A model generated the notes under the pieces. It did not search any database and was not told where the DNA came from. It worked only from the letters and a program-made list of their open reading frames with translations. 64,000 bases of DNA from Peribacillus loiseleuriae (GTDB lineage: Bacteria > Bacillota > Bacilli > Bacillales > DSM-1321). Made by a program: the position numbers and the translations under genes. The stretch is from assembly GCF_001183985.1 (NCBI RefSeq), contig NZ_LFZW01000001.1, positions 5,074,705-5,138,704 on the forward strand, read 5' to 3'. Below, piece by piece: positions 15,911 through 24,856 of the stretch (positions are counted from its first letter, which is position 1; every line of letters begins with the position of its first letter).

Positions 15911-17347
15911 TTATAGAAGCAATTCTTTACGAATATTATCTAAATCTCTTTTAGATGGAATTGTAGAAATAATAACAACGGGCACTGTCTTTAATGCAAC
16001 CGGGAAATTACTTATGACGAAATCAATATGATGTTGCTGCACCATTTCATCTGTCAGCCCCTTCATTATGGAAGTATTAATGATCAATTGGTCCCCAATT
16101 TCTTTCTTTATCAAATTCGCTATGTAATGGCGGATTGAAAACTCCTCTCCGATCACTAAGAAGGCCTTTTTACTTTTATAACGTAAGCTAGAACGAACAA
16201 GTAAGGTTAGTTTTGTTAAATGAAAGTCATTATACAAGACAGAAGGATAAGCTGTATGCCACTTTTGCATGCAAGTTTGCACTTCTTGATAAATCTGCTG
16301 ACACTCTTTTTGAACGTATGTCGTTAAATTGCTTTTTGAAATCGTCATCCATTCGGGAATTGCATTATCGATTAATAGCTTGTCAAAGAATTCATATATT
16401 TCCAAGGTAAATCGCTCTTTTACATCAATATTGGGGTAAACCTTTGCCAATAATGTTAACAAGCGATTACCCATTTGATATTCTTCTTTATCCTTGTGTA
16501 ATTCGACTTCTTTCATCGGTGTCATTTCTGACCCTTCATAATAATGATATTGGCTAAGACTGAACAGTGATTGCATAAAGTATATTTCACTTTTTAGTAA
16601 TTCAATAGAGAAGCTTTCTTCAAGTACTTTTGCAAGGGCTTTCACCGGTAAATGAAAAGCTCCCTTTTCCCAAGGATAACCGCCTTCGGTAATTTTTACA
16701 GATTTCCCTTTCGTCACTCTCTCCAATACAATCGCCACTAAAAAGGATAATCGCCTTTTGGAATTAATAAAATAAACAATTTTTTTCTCATTCTCTATAT
16801 TTGTGATTAACTGATTGATAAAATCGAAGTTGATTTTCGTAAAGGGCCATCCTGTAAACTCATAGGCATCACCATATAACTTCCAATAAAAATATCGGAT
16901 ATTCAATTCATCCCCTTTTACCATAGGGGTAGAATAGGTAATGCGTAACTTATACGGCTTCAGATCATTATTATTTAACTGCACAATCAGTTTCTTCAGG
17001 GATGAAGTACTCATAAACATTGCTCCAGCAAGCTCCTCCACTGAGAACCGACCAACATTCGTAAACAATAAATTCATCAGTCGATAAAATATAGTTTCTC
17101 TGAACATGCTAGAAATCACTTCACTAACAGTTCTACTTCGCCCATCACGTTGAAGAAAGATACCCTTTCCTCTAGAAACTTCAATGGTCATAGTCGAGGG
17201 CAATTGCTTGTTGATCTCCTCAACCATCTTACGTATTGTTTTATCTGAGAGACCTAAATTTTTTTCAATCTCGGCTAAGGTAAACCATCTTTGTTCAGTA
17301 TCAAGTAGCGTTAATAGTTGGCTAGCTAATTTAAATTCCTTATCCAC
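15911..17347 (-). CDS. Mga/AtxA-type PRD transcriptional regulator
   Basis: 478 residues. N-terminal HTH_11/Mga-like wing (FTLAEIEKNLGLSDKTIRKMVEEI), second HTH (FSVEELAGAMFMSTSSLKKLI), central helical PRD-like regions, and a C-terminal EIIB-like region (AFLVIGEEFSIRHYIANLI..DFVISNFPV). This architecture is that of Mga/AtxA global regulators, whose PRD histidines can be phosphorylated by the PTS. GTG 17347 with SD AAAGGGTGAG. It lies about 200 bp upstream of deoD on the same strand and is the probable activator of the nucleoside operon (inference from position). The intergenic gap 15705-15910 shows no clear operator. Confidence 0.8.
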   Translation of the reverse strand: MDKEFKLASQLLTLLDTEQRWFTLAEIEKNLGLSDKTIRKMVEEINKQLPSTMTIEVSRGKGIFLQRDGRSRTVSEVISSMFRETIFYRLMNLLFTNVGRFSVEELAGAMFMSTSSLKKLIVQLNNNDLKPYKLRITYSTPMVKGDELNIRYFYWKLYGDAYEFTGWPFTKINFDFINQLITNIENEKKIVYFINSKRRLSFLVAIVLERVTKGKSVKITEGGYPWEKGAFHLPVKALAKVLEESFSIELLKSEIYFMQSLFSLSQYHYYEGSEMTPMKEVELHKDKEEYQMGNRLLTLLAKVYPNIDVKERFTLEIYEFFDKLLIDNAIPEWMTISKSNLTTYVQKECQQIYQEVQTCMQKWHTAYPSVLYNDFHLTKLTLLVRSSLRYKSKKAFLVIGEEFSIRHYIANLIKKEIGDQLIINTSIMKGLTDEMVQQHHIDFVISNFPVALKTVPVVIISTIPSKRDLDNIRKELLL

Positions 17348-17557
17348 GTTCTCACCCTTTTCTAGTAAATATTTTGATTTGAAAAATACTCCTGAAATTT
17401 AAGTAGAATGTGAGCCTTTTTAGTATACACCAGGACTAATTATCTAAAGCTTTCATCTTTATCTAGAGAATTTCCGATATTTTGTACTCTTTGCCATGTA
17501 CTCCTTTATAATACTCTTTATACACTTCCCCGCCACATTGCAAATGTCCATCCAATA

Positions 17558-17597
17558 AAAAACAGCACCTTCCACAATAAATGGAACGGTGCTTTCC
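17558..17597 (-). terminator. intrinsic terminator
   Basis: The minus strand carries AGCACCGTTCCA-TTTATTG-TGGAAGGTGCT then GTTTTTT; one base is bulged. It lies downstream of the sensor kinase gene and beyond repeat copy B. Confidence 0.75.
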
Positions 17598-17608
17598 CTA
17601 CTTTTCAA

Positions 17609-17663
17609 AAAAACCTCATTTACTTATGATACGGTTCACCGTACCTAATCAAAATGAGGTTTC
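17609..17663 (-). repeat. rlmH-3'-end repeat, copy B
   Basis: 32 bases (17609-17640) are identical to the rlmH end, followed by the second arm AACCTCATTTTGATTAGG. The structure contains the inner hairpin TACGG-TGAA-CCGTA. It is 78 nt past the sensor kinase stop. The remainder of 17348-17557 is AT-rich and shows nothing else. Confidence 0.85.
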
Positions 17664-17740
17664 ACTTTTCATAAGTAAGAGAATTGGATTCCTGGACATT
17701 CAGTGGAATCCCTCCTAGTCTTCTTAAAAGGAAGTTCGAT

Positions 17741-18979
17741 TTAGATTCTACCTTTAGACCCTATTGTATTATTCTTTGATGGAAAGCTAATAGTAACCGT
17801 AGTACCTTCACCTTTCGAACTTTGGATATCAATTGTTCCTTTATATTTTGCTGCAATATTGTAGCAAATCATCATACCTAATCCCGTCCCTTTACTTTTT
17901 AAAGAGTAAAAAGGAGTACCTAAAGACCCTACTTCTGCTTCTGTCATTCCTTGTCCATAATCGATTACTTTAATCTCAACAAAATCATTCTTCATATTAG
18001 CCGTTATCTTAACCGAATCACCTATTTCGGAGGCCTCAATTGCATTTTTAATTATATTTATTAATAATTGTTTAAATTCTATGGGATTTGCGACGATAAT
18101 ACAATCTTCTATTACATTTAATTCAATATTATTCTCATTCAAAAGTCCATATGAATGAAGTAAATCTGTTACAGTCTGAAGAACATTCTTTACATTCACA
18201 GTTTCCGTTCCTTGATCATTATTTGGCTTTGCAACAGATAACAATTGAGAAATCACGTGCTCAGCTGCATTCAATTCACCAATCATCAAAGTATAGTGTC
18301 TCTTTATATCATCACTAACTGAAGGATCTTTTTCGTTTAGCTGCAAAAATCCTTTAACAACTGTCAAAGGATTTCTGATTTCATGAGCAACAGCAGCTGC
18401 TAGTTGGCCAGATATCTTCAAACGCTCTGTCTGTTTTATTTTTTCATAATATAATTGCTGTTTTTTAATTCGTCCATACGATAAATAAAATACACAATAG
18501 ATAATCACTTGACTACCTATAAAGTTTATAACATTTCCTGTTAAATCTTGTTTTATAAAGTAGAATTGATTGCCTTGATCAATTAGTATAATATAACTAA
18601 AAGTAAACATTATTGATATACTGTTTAATAGTAAAGAAAAGTAAAAGAGCTTTGCATCAAAAAACAAGATAGAGATTATTGGAATCAAACATAGATAGAT
18701 AAAGTTGGACCCAGTCTCTGGATATAAAAAGAAAAGAGTATAAAAGTAAACGGACGCTACTATTATTAGTATTATTCTAAAAACATGGGTTACATATCTA
18801 GGATAAAGTAATAAACAGACAGATAGAATGACCACAAGTGTAACATGTAAGATAAAGCCGCCCCCATGCTCACCCATACGTGGATTACCAATAAATAACC
18901 CCATTATCATGATGGTTATTACAATTAACATTGCAGTATAGTATACTTTTTTATTTATTTGAGTATAAATTTCCTTCAT
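17741..18979 (-). CDS. orphan membrane sensor histidine kinase, sporulation-kinase type
   Basis: 412 residues. About six N-terminal membrane helices (residues about 12-170) with very short loops and no extracellular sensor domain. The HisKA domain is VAHEIRNPLTVVKGFLQL, where the His is the phosphorylation site. HATPase_c follows with NIIKNAIEAS (N box), DYGQGM, and GTGLGMMICYNI. The layout and length resemble KinB of Bacillus, which feeds the Spo0F/Spo0A phosphorelay, but no response regulator is adjacent, so the target is unknown. ATG 18979. It is the only intact gene between rlmH-end repeats A and B. Confidence 0.85.
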   Translation of the reverse strand: MKEIYTQINKKVYYTAMLIVITIMIMGLFIGNPRMGEHGGGFILHVTLVVILSVCLLLYPRYVTHVFRIILIIVASVYFYTLFFLYPETGSNFIYLCLIPIISILFFDAKLFYFSLLLNSISIMFTFSYIILIDQGNQFYFIKQDLTGNVINFIGSQVIIYCVFYLSYGRIKKQQLYYEKIKQTERLKISGQLAAAVAHEIRNPLTVVKGFLQLNEKDPSVSDDIKRHYTLMIGELNAAEHVISQLLSVAKPNNDQGTETVNVKNVLQTVTDLLHSYGLLNENNIELNVIEDCIIVANPIEFKQLLINIIKNAIEASEIGDSVKITANMKNDFVEIKVIDYGQGMTEAEVGSLGTPFYSLKSKGTGLGMMICYNIAAKYKGTIDIQSSKGEGTTVTISFPSKNNTIGSKGRI

Positions 18980-19162
18980 ATATACCCCTTTTTTGATAGT
19001 TTATTAGAAATTTCTTATTTTACTTTAATATATGGTTTGGGTTTCCCATGTATATATTATCATACCATTTTAGAATACAATTACATCTTAATTTGAAAAT
19101 GGTGAAATAGGTGAACTAGATTGGATAAAGCAATATCTTTAGTTGTAAGGGAGGAGAGAGGG

Positions 19163-19256
19163 ATAAGCGTTAAGGCAAAATGCAAATCCCTAACGTTTCC
19201 TAAAATAATACTTTCTCTGAAGAATGCATCATTGCGAATTCCTGACTCTTTTTCAT
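19163..19256 (-). pseudogene. N-terminal fragment of a PEP-mutase-like gene
   Basis: From ATG 19256 (SD AGGAGG) the sequence encodes MKKSQEFAMMHSSEKVLF, matching the start of the gene at 12030 (MNKIQEFNLMHSLEEVLF). It then has a one-base deletion, and homology fades after about 30 codons. It is the same gene start as at 12030 and keeps the same upstream 260 bp, so it is a truncated duplicate. The rest of 18980-19162 shows nothing recognisable. Confidence 0.75.
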
Positions 19257-19516
19257 TTTATCTCCTCCTAATGTTTATTGGACCCATTTTAACAAGTAAT
19301 CTACCTCCATTTTATCCTCATTTTTGCTCTTATGGTCTGCCTTTGAGATGAAAAAAAGAGGAGCCATATGCTTCTCTTCTAAAGTCATTTTTACTATTTC
19401 TAGTTTAAATAAATTGATGCCACTACCTAATTTCCTTGAATGCTGTCGGTCTAATGGAAATTGATATTAGTTATCTAATGGTAGAAAAACCTCATTTACT
19501 TATGATACGGTTCACC
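19257..19516 (-). repeat. duplicate of 12031-12296 abutting rlmH
   Basis: About 80% identical to 12031-12296 over its length, with small gaps, including both flanks of the TCTAATGGAAATTGATATTAG block. It joins the true rlmH 3' end. Confidence 0.8.
19482..19516 (-). repeat. rlmH-3'-end repeat, copy A (genuine rlmH end)
   Basis: Reference copy. It spans the last six codons of rlmH (GEPYHK), its TAA at 19496-19498 and AATGAGGTTTTTCTA beyond. It would be the chromosomal attachment site if the array is SCC-like. Confidence 0.8.
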
Positions 19517-19975
19517 CCGATTGATCCGATAAGCCCGATACACTTGCTCGACCAAGATCAATCTCATCAATTGATGCGGGAAGGTCATTTTGGAAAAGGA
19601 AAGGGCCTCGTCAGCGCGCTTCATGACTTCTTTACTTAGACCTAATGACCCTCCAATAATGAACGTAATTTTGCTTTTTCCATAAGTGGCCAGCTTATCA
19701 AGCGTGTCTGCCAGTTCTTCAGAGGTTTTCATTTTCCCTTCGATTGCAAGGGCAATGACATGGGCATCAGGATTGACTTTAGTTAGAATTCTTTGCCCTT
19801 CTTTTTCTTTAATTTGCAGCATTTCGGTTTCACTTAATGTTTCCGGTGCTTTTTCATCTGGAAGTTCAATAATTTCCATTTTGGCATAAGCAGACATCCG
19901 CTTCATATATTCATCGATGCCTTGTTTCAGATACTTTTCTTTTAGTTTCCCTACAGTTATAATTGTTATATTCAT
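19496..19975 (-). CDS. rlmH: 23S rRNA pseudouridine-1915 N3-methyltransferase
   Basis: SPOUT-class methyltransferase that modifies helix 69 of 23S rRNA on assembled 70S ribosomes. 159 residues with [19 protein letters not shown] (SAM knot) and [17 protein letters not shown], ending in RGEPYHK. Full family length. The ATG at 19975 follows a DnaA-box-rich leader. In staphylococci the 3' end of this gene (orfX) is the SCC insertion site; here that same sequence is repeated five times downstream. Confidence 0.96.
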   Translation of the reverse strand: MNITIITVGKLKEKYLKQGIDEYMKRMSAYAKMEIIELPDEKAPETLSETEMLQIKEKEGQRILTKVNPDAHVIALAIEGKMKTSEELADTLDKLATYGKSKITFIIGGSLGLSKEVMKRADEALSFSKMTFPHQLMRLILVEQVYRAYRINRGEPYHK

Positions 19976-20009
19976 GTTATCCTCACTTTACAAACAGCTT
20001 ACAAACACG

Positions 20010-20347
20010 TTATCCACAAATGTTATCCACATATCCACATTTAGTATCCACATCTTGTATAGGAATATTAGTTCCCTACCATATATATTGCCTTGTTTCG
20101 ACAATATCCACAAGTTGTTGATAACTTCAATTCATTAGGTATAATATCAAGCGTCGGATACGTTTCTTGCTCTACCACCACAGTATCCAGTGCCATATCG
20201 ACATGATCATCACAGCAATAAATCATTCATTTCTCTCCTTTATATCGACATTATTCATGGTTAATTTCTTTATTTGCTTATATGAATTAGTTATCCACAA
20301 ATCTAACGATTGCACTCATTTTATTTCCAATCTCCCGCTTATCCACA
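20010..20347. promoter_or_regulatory. DnaA-box cluster between htrA and rlmH
   Basis: Four perfect boxes TTATCCACA at 20010, 20023, 20291 and 20339. Further boxes with one mismatch lie at 20031, 20044, 20104 and on the other strand at 20116. This is far from oriC (33 kb). B. subtilis has a DnaA-binding cluster at the homologous locus (yydA, now rlmH). Probable role: DnaA titration or transcriptional control. Nothing else was seen in 19976-20515. Confidence 0.8.
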
Positions 20348-20515
20348 TGTTATCTTAACAAAAAACAGAAAAAATGCAATGAAAATGAGGGTGCCTCAAG
20401 GGTAATGTGTCAAACCACGCAACAACTAACTACAGAATAAGATAAGTGTATGGAACACTACATATCTGATTTAGAGTGCGAGGTTAGACCCTTATGAGAC
20501 TCCCCCGTTTTTTCA

Positions 20516-21721
20516 TTACATTTGTTGTTCTACTGACAAATCCATGGTCGTTTTTAATTGTTTACCATTGCGGTAATAGGTTACTTCCAGCTTATCACCA
20601 ATTTTCTTTTCATTGTATAAGTATTTACGCAAATCAACGACATCGGAAACTTCCTTCCCATCCAATGCAACAATAACGTCAAATTCCTCTAGACCAGCTT
20701 TTGTTGCTGGTGAATTCGATTGAACACTCGTAATAGCAACACCACTTATTACATCTGTAGGTAGCTTCAACGTGTTTTGCTGATGATATTGTGAGATTTC
20801 TTCAACTGATGCAAGGCTTACTCCCATAAATGGTCGCTTTACTTCACCAAACTTTTCAAGATCTTGAATGATTGGGATCGCTGAATCGATTGGAATCGAA
20901 AGACCAATCCCCTCAACTGCACTTTCTGCAATTTTCATGGAGTTTATTCCAATGACTTGACCCCGCATATTAATTAAAGCCCCTCCACTATTTCCAGGAT
21001 TAATGGCTGCATCTGTTTGAATAACTTCTGCATTCCAATCGACCTGACCATCATTATTAATATCCACTTCAATCGTACGCTCTAAGCCTGAAATGATTCC
21101 TTGCGTTACAGACCCTGAAAATTGTAGGCCTAACGGATTTCCAATCGCGACGACTGGTTCACCTGGTTTTAAAGAAGACGAAGTCCCAAAGTCAGCAACC
21201 GTTGGAACATTCGTACCATCGACTTCTACGACAGCTAAATCCATCCATGGGTCACTTCCTTTCAACATAGCTGGAAGTTTTGTTCCGTCCACTAAGGTTA
21301 CCTCTAGTTCCGTTGCATTTTCAATAACGTGATTATTCGTCACTATGTAGGCTTTTCCATTCTCTTTTTTATATACAACACCTGATCCCGTTCCCGCTTC
21401 ACGACTTTCTTGATTTCCCCAAAATTTAGATTGCTGGATATTTGTAATCCCAACTACCGCCGCACCAACCTTGTCAACCACATCCGTCACAGCTGACGTG
21501 ACATTAACAGATACTTGCTGCTGGATTTGCTCTGTCTTCCCTAGTCCGTTCATGTTTCCGCTTTGATTCTGCCCATTAGAATTTGGATAACCTTGTAACA
21601 TGAAGAAAACGAGCAATGCTCCGACAATTACTCCTGCGACCGTTGATAAAAAGTATCCTCCTAGGCGTCTTTTTCCTTTTTGGTTTCTGTTTTCATACAT
21701 ATGATCATCGTAGTATCCCAA
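20516..21721 (-). CDS. htrC: membrane-anchored HtrA-type serine protease
   Basis: Envelope quality-control protease/chaperone. 401 residues. An N-terminal cytoplasmic tail and one membrane helix (residues about 20-42) are followed by a trypsin-like domain with the triad His in TNNHVIE, Asp in DLAVVEVD and Ser in NPGNSGGAL, then a PDZ domain (VQSNSPATKAGLEEFDVIVALDG). The start is TTG at 21721 with SD AGAGGA 10 nt upstream. It lies downstream of walJ in the conserved wal cluster, corresponding to yyxA/htrC of Bacillus. Whether it shares the walRK transcript is unclear across the 200-bp gap. Confidence 0.92.
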   Translation of the reverse strand: MGYYDDHMYENRNQKGKRRLGGYFLSTVAGVIVGALLVFFMLQGYPNSNGQNQSGNMNGLGKTEQIQQQVSVNVTSAVTDVVDKVGAAVVGITNIQQSKFWGNQESREAGTGSGVVYKKENGKAYIVTNNHVIENATELEVTLVDGTKLPAMLKGSDPWMDLAVVEVDGTNVPTVADFGTSSSLKPGEPVVAIGNPLGLQFSGSVTQGIISGLERTIEVDINNDGQVDWNAEVIQTDAAINPGNSGGALINMRGQVIGINSMKIAESAVEGIGLSIPIDSAIPIIQDLEKFGEVKRPFMGVSLASVEEISQYHQQNTLKLPTDVISGVAITSVQSNSPATKAGLEEFDVIVALDGKEVSDVVDLRKYLYNEKKIGDKLEVTYYRNGKQLKTTMDLSVEQQM

Positions 21722-21921
21722 ATTTGTTCAATCCTCTCTTCCTTTTGAGATTAAATAAATGCATACATTAGTCTTTGTTTATCTCTTCCATTATACTCAT
21801 TTAAGACTAAAGATAAAAAAATTTCCCTTCATTATGTATTCCTACCATTTTCGACCTTTCAAGTACACCTTATACAAATGTTTTATCAAAAAAAGAATGA
21901 AAAGAGTATCTCTTTTCATTC

Positions 21922-22716
21922 CTAAACAAGTACTAATTCAGTTGGTTTTTTCGGATCTGTATCATAGAGAGAGAATTGCTCTCCAACGACGATTCCTTTA
22001 GTTTGCAATGTTTGCTCAACAGACATACGTGCGAGATCTTTCATATTGTTATCAAGGCTTAAATGTGCCAGATAAATTCGTTTTGTCCGATCTCCCGCAA
22101 CATCACTCATGGCAATTGCTGCATCTTCATTTGAAACATGCCCAAAATCGCTCAGAATTCGTCGTTTAATACTCCAAGGATATTTACCCATTCTAAGCAT
22201 TGATACATCATGATTGCTTTCAAACACGTACATGTCGGCATTTTTGATGATGCCTTTCATTCTATCACTCACATAGCCTGTATCTGTAATTAAGACAAGC
22301 TTCTTATCACCTTGATGGAACACGTAAAACATAGGCTCTGCTGCATCATGGGAAACACCAAATGATTCAATATTTAAATTCCCAAATGTTTTAATCTGTT
22401 CCATTTCAAATGTGAACTTTTGTTCAACCGGTACTTCGCCAATTATTCTCTCCATCGCATTCCATGTACTCATATTTGCATAGATGGGTAATTTATATTT
22501 ACGCGCTATGACCCCAAGGCCTTTAACGTGATCGCTATGTTCATGTGTAACAAGAATGCCTGACAGCTTGGACATATCGCGGCCAATTTCACTGAATAAT
22601 GCTTCCATCGCCTTGCCGCTCAAACCGGCATCGACAAGAAAAGAGTGCTCCTCTGTCTCGACGAAAATAGCATTTCCCGTACTCCCGCTTGCGAGAACAC
22701 TAAAATGCATACTCAT
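21922..22716 (-). CDS. walJ: WalJ metallo-beta-lactamase-fold hydrolase
   Basis: MBL-fold phosphodiesterase/exonuclease-like protein; in relatives it affects coordination of division with replication. The metal motif is [11 protein letters not shown], with further ligands in [10 protein letters not shown] and TDTGYVS. 264 residues. Of three nearby ATG codons, ATG 22716 has SD GGAG at 8 nt and gives the family N-terminus [15 protein letters not shown]. Last gene of the walRKHIJ operon, overlapping nothing but starting 5 bases before the walI stop region. Confidence 0.93.
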   Translation of the reverse strand: MSMHFSVLASGSTGNAIFVETEEHSFLVDAGLSGKAMEALFSEIGRDMSKLSGILVTHEHSDHVKGLGVIARKYKLPIYANMSTWNAMERIIGEVPVEQKFTFEMEQIKTFGNLNIESFGVSHDAAEPMFYVFHQGDKKLVLITDTGYVSDRMKGIIKNADMYVFESNHDVSMLRMGKYPWSIKRRILSDFGHVSNEDAAIAMSDVAGDRTKRIYLAHLSLDNNMKDLARMSVEQTLQTKGIVVGEQFSLYDTDPKKPTELVLV

Positions 22717-22721
22717 ACCCC

Positions 22722-23531
22722 TCACTCCGATAATATTTTTTCCTCCGTATTCAATTCAATTACTTCTCCATCAAATGCATTTACGAACAAGTCGTTTTTA
22801 TCATCTACAATAATTCGCCAAGTAGGCACTAACAGCAAAGATGAAGAGGAAGTGTTAGATTGTAAAGAATTATAATAACCAGGTTGAAAATTGGTTATCT
22901 CACTATCTGGCGGAATATCTCCTTTTAAATAAAGAGCTTCGATGGCTTTTATCGGGAGGATCATTTCTTTCGGTTCATTATATTCTTCAATATCTTCTAA
23001 ATATGTTTGTTCGTATGAAACGATTTCCCTATCTTCATTTAAAAATAATGTTACCTTACCCTTGCTGTTATTATAAAAGATCTTACTATCAAAATCCTGG
23101 TAATAAACAATTGAATTAATTGTTTTATCGTATGCCCAGTAGCTATAATCCTCACCATGAAAGATATTTTCCTTCATGAAAAGATCCATTTCACTTGTTT
23201 GTAACTTTTCACTGACCTTGGTTTTATTTTTAAACGTGCCTACTAGTTTCGTTCTCTCTACATCTACGATCAAAAGATCCTGGTCTTTCAAAGACTTCAG
23301 ATCATCCTTTTTAAAAACCTTCGTTTTTGCTACTAAATAGTTTCCCTTCTGCTTTTGTTTAGGCATAGGAGGATATGTTATGTTTTCTTCCTTTAAAAGC
23401 TCATCAATAGGAGTTTGAGACATGTAATCATACTTATTATCACTTTTCTTCCCCATAAATTGATCCAAAAGAAAAAGATCAAGAATGAGAAACACCATGA
23501 TGAATATGGTCTTCGTTCGATTCCAGTCCAT
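22722..23531 (-). CDS. walI: WalI, negative regulator of WalK
   Basis: Membrane-anchored partner of WalH that restrains the WalK kinase. 269 residues: a single N-terminal transmembrane helix ([17 protein letters not shown]) and an extracytoplasmic YycI domain ([38 protein letters not shown]). The ATG overlaps the walH stop by one base (TAATG), with SD AAAGGAGAGG. Its order after walH is the standard one. Confidence 0.94.
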   Translation of the reverse strand: MDWNRTKTIFIMVFLILDLFLLDQFMGKKSDNKYDYMSQTPIDELLKEENITYPPMPKQKQKGNYLVAKTKVFKKDDLKSLKDQDLLIVDVERTKLVGTFKNKTKVSEKLQTSEMDLFMKENIFHGEDYSYWAYDKTINSIVYYQDFDSKIFYNNSKGKVTLFLNEDREIVSYEQTYLEDIEEYNEPKEMILPIKAIEALYLKGDIPPDSEITNFQPGYYNSLQSNTSSSSLLLVPTWRIIVDDKNDLFVNAFDGEVIELNTEEKILSE

Positions 23532-24856
23532 TATCGATCCTCTCCTTTTTGCTCAAAAGGTAAGATGATCCAAGTTCCTCCATACTGGTAATACCAAGCA
23601 GGCTTCAAGATGACACTTTTCGAATCAGGTGTAGGCTTGGTCATTTGATAGCCAATTTCAAGATCTTCAAGCACTTCGGGGTTAAAATTCCTTATATTTT
23701 TCAAAGCTGTCACCGCCTCTTCACCAGAAGGAAGCAATTCAGCAGGCTCTTCTGCAGGATAAAGTAAATCTAGATAAAAATACGGGCGTCGATATTGAAA
23801 GATTTCCTCATTACCCCAAACCTGTTCAATTTCTGCCATCCCTACTTCGTTAAATACCGGAAGTCCTTTGACAAATAAACGAAAGACTACTCTTCGCTCC
23901 CCTTGCCATAGCTCGGAAAATCGAAATGAGCTTTCATACTCACCTGTATGGTCGCCTGTATCCCAACCTGCATGGTCATTTACAAAGTCAATGCTTTGCT
24001 GCAATAAATCACTAGTACTACTAACTACTTTTCTCTTTTGTGAAGGGTTGATAAAATTAATCATCGATGAATTACGGTCAACAGATAATAGCCTGGTCCC
24101 ATCAGTAAATTCTTCAACATTGGAGACATACTCTTGGCGAACGGATGTTGGATCACTAAATAAGGCATACTTAAAGTTATTCATAATCGACTTCCTATAT
24201 CCCAGTTGATAACTAGACTGCTTCATAGGAGCGGGGTCTTTTAAAACATAGATTTCCTTTCTCTTACTGACCTGATACTTTATACATTCAGGATACTCAT
24301 TCGCATGTTTATAATATATCTCATAGAACGTACGAATACTTTCTCCATTGACGATGGTTTGAATAACTGTCTTATTTTCTGTTGAAATAAAGTAAATCTT
24401 CGCTTCTTCCATATTACTATCTGCGGAAGTAAATATGATTTTATCAAAAGAAAACTCAGGAACCTCATTCATTTCCACATTAAATACAGACTTATAGAGC
24501 TTGAATGGAATTTGATCAGCAAAGTTAATTTCTGTATTCGCTTTTGATTGGATATTTAGAAATTCCGTTTCATTGACTTTTTCAAAGCTGTATAATGACC
24601 AGTTCAAGAACGCAGACTGGATGTTATTCATTTTCTCTTCGTCGTTTATTTGGAAATGTCGCTCTCCCACATGGAAAAGGGCATTCTTTGGCTTCACAAC
24701 ATCCGCAATACTTTTTGTATCACTTAATACTTTAAAATACTCACTCTGATCTGTCCTTTTTAGAGTGGGCTGATAGGTCCAAATTTGCCAAGTTAAATAC
24801 GCGCTTATAAAAACTAATATCAGCAGAACAATGCTTTTCATTCTTTCAAAACTCAT
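23531..24856 (-). CDS. walH: WalH, negative regulator of WalK
   Basis: Extracytoplasmic regulator anchored by an N-terminal helix (SIVLLILVFISAYLTWQIW) with the YycH domain behind it. About 441 residues, close to family length. ATG 24856 overlaps the walK stop (ATGA) and has SD AGAGGA; an upstream TTG has poor spacing. Together with WalI it forms the complex that damps WalRK signalling at the membrane. Confidence 0.94.
   Translation of the reverse strand: MSFERMKSIVLLILVFISAYLTWQIWTYQPTLKRTDQSEYFKVLSDTKSIADVVKPKNALFHVGERHFQINDEEKMNNIQSAFLNWSLYSFEKVNETEFLNIQSKANTEINFADQIPFKLYKSVFNVEMNEVPEFSFDKIIFTSADSNMEEAKIYFISTENKTVIQTIVNGESIRTFYEIYYKHANEYPECIKYQVSKRKEIYVLKDPAPMKQSSYQLGYRKSIMNNFKYALFSDPTSVRQEYVSNVEEFTDGTRLLSVDRNSSMINFINPSQKRKVVSSTSDLLQQSIDFVNDHAGWDTGDHTGEYESSFRFSELWQGERRVVFRLFVKGLPVFNEVGMAEIEQVWGNEEIFQYRRPYFYLDLLYPAEEPAELLPSGEEAVTALKNIRNFNPEVLEDLEIGYQMTKPTPDSKSVILKPAWYYQYGGTWIILPFEQKGEDR

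Larger units (their letters stand above)
4828..19516 (-). mobile_element. candidate array of SCC-like cassettes downstream of rlmH
   Basis: Six same-orientation copies of the rlmH 3' end (codons for GEPYHK, the stop and about 12 bases beyond) lie at 4828, 6210, 9213, 12262, 17609 and 19482, the last within rlmH itself. This is where staphylococcal SCC elements insert (the 3' end of orfX/rlmH). The core TATCATAAGTAA followed by TGAGGTT resembles the staphylococcal cassette end as I remember it. Four copies carry a second arm making an imperfect inverted repeat. The intervals (about 1.4, 3.0, 3.0, 5.3 and 1.9 kb) each hold a complete transcription unit. No ccr recombinase is visible, so these would be remnants or non-autonomous cassettes. 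Alternative: a spreading terminator sequence. Confidence 0.5.
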
